A stretch of 64,000 nt of DNA from assembly GCF_009727055.1 (NCBI RefSeq), contig NC_052350.1, positions 14,823,182 through 14,887,181 of the forward strand, in the 5' to 3' direction. Positions 58,218-64,000 of this stretch are shown here, piece by piece (within the stretch, counting starts at the first letter, position 1; every line of letters begins with the position of its first letter). A program made the translations under genes and the position numbers. The notes below the pieces were generated by a model. The model was given only the letters and a program-made list of their open reading frames with translations, searched no databases and was not told where the DNA came from. Origin of the DNA: Benincasa hispida (lineage: Eukaryota; Streptophyta; Magnoliopsida; Cucurbitales; Cucurbitaceae).

Positions 58218-59956
58218 TATAAATTCAAAATATATAATCGGATTTCATTTTGAATTGAATTCAAAGATTTGTTGCATGTGCAACTCCAAACTCAACAAAG
58301 AGGTTCTCAGAGGAAAAAAAAAAATATAGTTTGGTTGGAGAAATGAATCTTTCAGCTATACAACATTGATATATTAAAGTGAAATATGAAGTGGGACCTT
58401 GGAGAATCTTAATAGAAATTTCACAAAGGTGGTTTCTATCAATCAATTCATTGCATATTGAATTGTCCATTGGTATAAATTTCAATTAAAATCGGTTGGT
58501 ACATCCAATATATTGTTTTGGAATACACCTAATTAATTTTTATACACATATATAAAATACTTTTAATTGATGTGAAACCTAACTTAGCCTTATCCCTTTT
58601 AATTTATGCCAAATTTGAAAATAATTCCAATTTCGTGCCATACAATATATAATTTTGATTTTAGTCTTTTGAAAGTTTCAATTTATCATTCAATTAGTTT
58701 ATATTTAAATATATTTCGTTAATTAATGGAATAAAACATACCTAAGTATAAAATAACAATCAATAATTAGTAAACATTGATATTTATTGATTATACTTAA
58801 AAAAGGTTAATCGATTAACATAATTATCAATTATTGATGTCTCTTATTCTCTAATTATTTCTGCAATTATCTTGAAAGTTATAATTTCTATATAATGTTT
58901 TTTTTATTATACTTTTGCTAGATTTGGAACAAGTAAAATATATATATAAAAATAAGTGAATTAAATTTTAGCTAGGTGGCAATATATGGATGGAAGTTAA
59001 AGTGGGACAATTAAGGGAACTAATTTGGAGGTGCCACTTGTTGAAATGGGGATGGAGAAAACAAAAATGTATTAAAAAATAAAATCCACCTCTTTTTATT
59101 ATTATTATTATTATTATTTTATACTTTTGTTCCACTTCAAGTCCTATCCTTTAGTTATGTCACATTTCATATCCCACCTAGCTACCACTCTATTTACAAA
59201 AATAATAAAAATAAAGGAAACCCTAAATAAAGAAACAATTACCATTTTTATACCTATCGATCAATTTCTAAATTGTACCCTTTTAGTATAATAATAATTA
59301 TTCAATGATGTCAAAAGATATTTATTTAATCAAACAATCAATATGTTTTTCTAGATCGAAACCCATACCATAAGAGGCAATAATATTAATAAATAGATTT
59401 TTGAAAAATCAATTCCGATGTATATTCTTGGTAATATGAGTGAGATTTGAATACAAAAAGAAAAAGATAAATTGGAACCGAAAAAAGTAAAAAAGAAAGG
59501 GAGAAATAGAAGAGACATACATTTCATGTGACTAAGTATATCAAAACAGTCCCTGATCTTCTAAGAAATTCTCTATTTGGTCTTTAATCTTTGAAAATTC
59601 TCAATTTCACCTTTGATATATTGAAAATTCTCAACTAAAACCATATTTTTCTTTAAATACATCTTACAAAAAACTTTATTACTGTTTTTCTAACATACTT
59701 AGACATGAACAAACTACATAAAAAAAATAGGTATTGTTCATAGACGGAAAAATTGAATTTTAGTTAAGAAAAAACTAAATCTCACACGTCAAATGTCTAT
59801 GTAATCAAATATATTAATGAACTCTTTTGCGAATGTTTTTTTTTTTAAGAAAAAACCTAAATGAGGTATTTAATTAAAAGATGAAGGGTAACATTGGGAA
59901 TTTGAAAGGGTTGATAAATAAATAAATAATGAAAAGATTAGGGACTATAGTGTAAA
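58218..59956. other. AT-rich intergenic DNA, no gene seen
   Basis: An (ATT)n run lies at about 59,097-59,119. Short ORFs only. Nothing else stands out. Confidence 0.6.
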
Positions 59957-60360
59957 TTATAGTATTTGAAGGGGAGAGAGAGAGAGGGACAAGGGAGGGC
60001 ATAGAGATGAGAGAATGTGTTTGAGATTGAATGAGAAAATCTTAGGAAAGAAAGACAAAAAGTGGTGGGGAAAAGGAAATGAGAGAAAAAGAAGACAAAA
60101 AACAATGAGCAAATAAATAAATATTTTTATTTCCCGAAAGAAAAAAGAAAAAAAAGAAAAAAGACAGCAAGCATTATAAGTGGTGTGGTGGGCAGTGGAT
60201 TGGATTAGAAACAAGCACGCTTTGTAGGCTAAGCAAGGCGCATCCCTTAACCTTTGTGGGTCCCACCCCCCTTCTCTTTCTCTCTCTAAACCCCTTCTCT
60301 CTCTCCAATTATCATCTTTCTTTTTTTTTTTTTCTTTCAACCTTATCATCCTTATCGCCC
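59957..60360. promoter_or_regulatory. GA/CT-rich island with GTGGGTCCCAC, possible promoter or leader
   Basis: A locally GC-richer patch (about 60,160-60,300) stands out of the AT-rich surroundings and is flanked by GA- and CT-rich tracts. GTGGGTCCCAC near 60,258 fits the GGNCCCAC/GTGGNCCC sites of plant TCP factors. The 130-codon minus-strand ORF across it is low-complexity and unlikely to be a protein. It could be a promoter or leader of a gene or non-coding RNA not otherwise visible here. Confidence 0.3.
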
Positions 60361-63254
60361 TAAGATTCCCTTTACCTAATTTTTCAATAAAAATTTTATT
60401 TTTGGTTTAATTACTGACGGATAATACTTAAATGCATCTATTTTTATCTTATCATTCATATTAAAAGAATTAGAATATTTATAAAAGAAGTAAAATAAAT
60501 TTATGATGTAACAAATTATAATTTTATAATTTGATGAGATGTATAAAGATAAATGATGCTCCAAATGTACCTAAATATTTGAAATTCCAAATCCTTTAAC
60601 ATTTAAAGAATTAATAGAATAAATTAATTCAAACATATTCCTAAAGTTTAGGGATGTATTACATATTTTTTAAAATTTAGAGTACAAACATGAAAGTTTA
60701 AAAACATAAAAAAAAAAAAAAAAAAAAATTCTCCCCCTCTTTCTCTCTTAAAATTCCACAACTATGTAGAATTTGTTTTTTTTTTTTTTTCTCTCTCTCT
60801 CTTTGAATGGAGGAAAAAGGCTATTTTTAGGAGGAAAAAAAAAAAGGGAAAGAGAGAAGGTTTGAATTGCAGATGAGAGAGCAAGTAGAACAAGTAGGAC
60901 AGAAAATGTTTGATAGATTATAATGGGTTAGGAATAACTTTTTATATTAAAAAAATTTGTTTTCTAGTGTAGAAGTACTCCTACTTTTACACCACTCAAA
61001 TTTTTTTTTATTGATTAAAAAATATGTGTTATCTAACTTTAAAATTTTTTAGATGTGAGATGGAATTGCAGCTATTCATTTCACCTATGTTCACACTTAA
61101 ATATAAATTACAATTTCCTTTTTATAACTTTTGATTTTTCTCAAAAAGAAAACAACAATCAGCTATAAAGTAAAAGTTGTTGAGAAAATGTTATTTCAAA
61201 CTTAATTGAACAAGTAAATTTGTTTATAGCTTTAATTAAACTAGAAGGATCGATAATAATCAATATTTAGAATCAAAAGATTCATTATAATCGATATTGA
61301 ATTTAATAAACGAACTCAACTTTGTTGACCTCTATACAATCTCAATTTAATATTGTCAATTTACAACTAAGAAAAAATAAAAAGAATTAACGTGAGATAT
61401 AAAGTTTTGTATATTTATTATTTTTCTCCAAAGAAGATTTAAATCACTAATCTAATTTAATACGTTACCTCATTTAAAGATGAAATCATATAGCTTTTAT
61501 GGACATTAATAATAATAAAAAAAAATCTAGTTTAATAAAGTTTAGCATGAGATGAAAGAGAGACCATATTTTTTAAGGAAAAAAAAAAGGAGTTATTAAA
61601 GAATAACAAAGCTCTTCTAAAAGATTATCTTTTATAAACATTTGGATTTAAAAAAAGGGGAAAAAAAGTAATGTTGGAATGCATAAGTCATATGCCTCAA
61701 AAAGTTCTATTTGTTCCTTTTCTTTTCTTTTTTTCTTTTGTTTTTTGTTTTTTGTTTTTTTTTTTCCTTTTCATTCATGTATTAGGAAACCAATGGTAGG
61801 CAAACTAAGTGCTACCTTTTCCTAGGGATTAAGTAAAGATCAAATGAAATTGCTATAATTATAATGCTTTTTTTTTAGGTTTAAGATTTGACCCAAAATC
61901 TCTAGCCATATATACTTTGAGTTAGATTCACCATCTTATAAAGGTTAAATTAGGTAAATACATCCCTTACTTTATTTATGTTTCTAGACTTTAAAAAGTT
62001 TTAGACGTATTATCTTTGACCTTTGAAATTTATTTCAAAAAATATTTTTGAGGTCTATTTTCTCTCGTTAAAATAAGATGAAAATTGGCACGATGACTAA
62101 TGAATAAAAATTCGAAGACATTTATGAGATCCAACATCATTCGCATAACAATTTATATATACAAATTCATTATATAAATCATATTAACAATGTGGTTTTT
62201 AGAATAAGATAAATAATAACAATCTAAATCTTTTATATAATTGTAAAATAATACCACATACACTTTCTAATTTTTACACCTTAATTATTAGTAAATTTTC
62301 TTCTTTTATATTTTTTTATGAAAAACACACTTTTTGGAACACAAGGTATTTTTATAATATTTTTAAAATAAATTTCAAAATCCAAGAACAAAAAATTGAA
62401 AATTTTAAAATTTTAGAACATAATTAAAAGCCACTAAATTTATTTGAAAAAGTACCGTTTTATGATATAAAACAAAGAGTATATATATTTTCGTCTATGT
62501 GTTATTATATTCTAGTTGTCTCAATCACTTTCAAATTTTAATTTATTATTAAATAGAATAGTCATAAATCATTAATGAATAGTATTAAATTTATGTGACA
62601 TGTGAACTTAAGTGATCATCTTAATAAATATTTTTTAAAGCAATTTAAGTTAACTTTGATTAAGGTATATAGTTTCGAATAAGAGGTCAAAACTCACATT
62701 AAAAATTAAAACACATAAAGTTGAAATCGTTGTCATATATATTAATTTATTTGTCGAATTCAAATAAGTATTTTTCAATCTTATTCATATTGTGGAATAA
62801 GAAAAAATCTTATTCATATAATTCAAAGCTAATCTTAAAATAGAAGCTTCTTTTCGATATATTTATGTCCATTATTCATTAAAGCAATGAAGACATATCA
62901 AATAATGATTTGTATAGAATGGAACCATGTCTAATAAATATTTTTTTCAAAAGTTTAGGAAAAGGAAGAGAGGGGACCATACAAAACATGTCATGTGATT
63001 TTTTTTTTTTTTGGTCAATTAACATTTTTTGGCATTGAATGGAGAAGTTTATTAGATAATTTACAATATTCTTTGAAATACAAGTCATTGAATTGACTAG
63101 TTATGAATTGGAGAGAACAAATCAAACTTTTTAGTTTAAACTCAAATCCAAAGTATAATTTTTCATTATATTGGAAGAGAAATATATCTATTGTCTTTAC
63201 AATCCATAACATATAGAATGAGATATCAATAAATAAAATAACCACAAAAATTTT
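60361..63254. other. AT-rich intergenic DNA, no gene seen
   Basis: Poly-A (60,708-60,727), poly-T and CT runs, with short ORFs of biased composition. No domain or splice pattern was found. Confidence 0.6.
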
Positions 63255-63544
63255 GGCCACGTTTGGTAACCATTTTGTTTTTGAAAATTAAGTCTATGGA
63301 CACTAAATCTACCTCCAAATTTCTTCTTTTGTTATTTACTTTTCACTAATTGTTTAAAAAACAAATCAAATCTTGAGAACTAAAAAAAGTAACTTTCAAA
63401 AAATTATTTTTATTTTTTAGAATTTGGCTAAGAATTCAAGTATTGTATTTGAGAAAGATACAAATCATTGTAAAAAATGTGGATGAAATAGACTTCATTT
63501 TAAAAATAAAAACAAAAAACCAAATGGTTACCGAACGGGGTCTT
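63255..63544. mobile_element. MITE with GTTTGGTAACCATTT terminal inverted repeats
   Basis: The left end GCCACGTTTGGTAACCATTT and the right end in reverse GACCCCGTTCGGTAACCATTT pair over about 20 bp, with further similarity (TTTTGTTTTTG) inside. Length is about 290 bp. Such ends are typical of hAT-like MITEs. The 8-bp target duplication expected of hAT elements is not clear by eye. Confidence 0.7.
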
Positions 63545-63986
63545 AATTATTTATTTATTCAGTACAACAACTGCGAGAATGTGGATAAATCTTCAATCTT
63601 TAGAGAAGAAAATCATGTCAATTACCATTGAACTAAACTCATTTTGGTATAAACTTGAAGTTTAGAACACATTAGTCTATCGTAATTAAATAAATGGTAT
63701 AATTATTAATTAAATTAATAGAATATATAATAAATCCAATAAAACTTTAATATTTAGATAAATTATTTAATGTGGTTGTCACTCTCTTAATTGTTAGATG
63801 TAAAATGAATATTTTAAAATTTTGTTTGGACTGAAAACATAAAATAAAATAAAATAGTATCCCCTTCCATGTTAAATGAATTTTCAAACTAGGCTAGCCA
63901 ATGAATAATTGGCAATTTATATTTTCTTTCTAGAGTTGCAATTTGTTTAGAATGCTTCACAATATGAGATCTTAGAGGCATGGAAG
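63545..63986. other. AT-rich intergenic DNA at the window end
   Basis: No gene seen. It may be upstream of a gene beyond the window. Confidence 0.5.
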
Positions 63987-63998
63987 TGACACGTGTCA
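63987..63998. promoter_or_regulatory. Palindromic G-box TGACACGTGTCA
   Basis: A perfect 12-bp palindrome centred on CACGTG, the core of plant bZIP/bHLH sites (ABRE/G-box). It lies at the extreme end of the window, so the gene it might serve is out of view. Confidence 0.4.
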
Positions 63999-64000
63999 AC

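Noticed and set aside
59957..60349. A 130-codon minus-strand frame
   Set aside because: Runs of Lys/Arg/Glu and of Phe/Ser/Leu from GA/CT-rich DNA, with no domain; composition explains the open frame.

Overview
This is a plant nuclear window, from a eudicot. Split genes have canonical plant splice signals, intergenic DNA is very AT-rich, and a large block is made of nested LTR retrotransposons. The overall look (villin protein, LTR families opening with TGTTGGG..., AT content) reminds me of a cucurbit, but that is inference from memory and not proved here. No tRNA, rRNA, CRISPR array or prokaryote-like operon is visible.

Layout. (1) 0.5-10.2 kb, + strand: a complete villin gene of the VLN4 type, with 22 coding exons, 958 codons, six gelsolin-like repeats and a C-terminal headpiece, preceded by a probable leader intron. 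(2) 10.4-13.3 kb: AT-rich spacer with a tRNA-derived SINE-like scrap. (3) 13.3-41.7 kb: a nested transposon block. It holds at least two LTR families: 'L1', about 2.2 kb, starting TGTTGGG/TGTTGAAG...TTGATGCCC, and 'L2', about 1.8 kb, starting TGTTGGGTTTTATGTCC. Both occur in both orientations. The block also holds a decayed Copia (SIRE-like) gag/pol, several tandem-repeat arrays, a scrap of a non-autonomous CACTA element, a second LTR-element type and a truncated CACTA transposase. (4) 43.5-46.8 kb, + strand: an eight-exon glucose-6-phosphate 1-epimerase-like gene of 345 aa. (5) 50.0-52.6 kb, - strand: a two-coding-exon gene for an uncharacterised 305-aa plant protein carrying a KELHRLYxxQ segment, with a probable leader intron. 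(6) 52.6-64 kb: AT-rich intergenic DNA with microsatellites, a triplicated 125-bp repeat, MITE-like elements and one GC-richer island near 60.2 kb; no convincing gene.

The three genes are independent transcription units and I see no functional link between them. The villin acts on actin filaments, the epimerase-like protein belongs to sugar-phosphate metabolism, and the third has no known role.

Two things stand out. First, L1 LTRs carry dense arrays of a degenerate palindrome built on TAAACGATCGTTTA at a constant place, about 50-100 bp upstream of a conserved CT-rich stretch. A longer array lies just inside one element, next to its primer-binding site. This is the best candidate for an undescribed regulatory device in the window. 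Second, the block contains clear assembly artefacts: three exact Nextera mate-pair junction adapters (22,631, 31,081 and 32,694) and a single-N join inside a 47-bp duplication (15,949). Structural conclusions near those points must be treated with caution.
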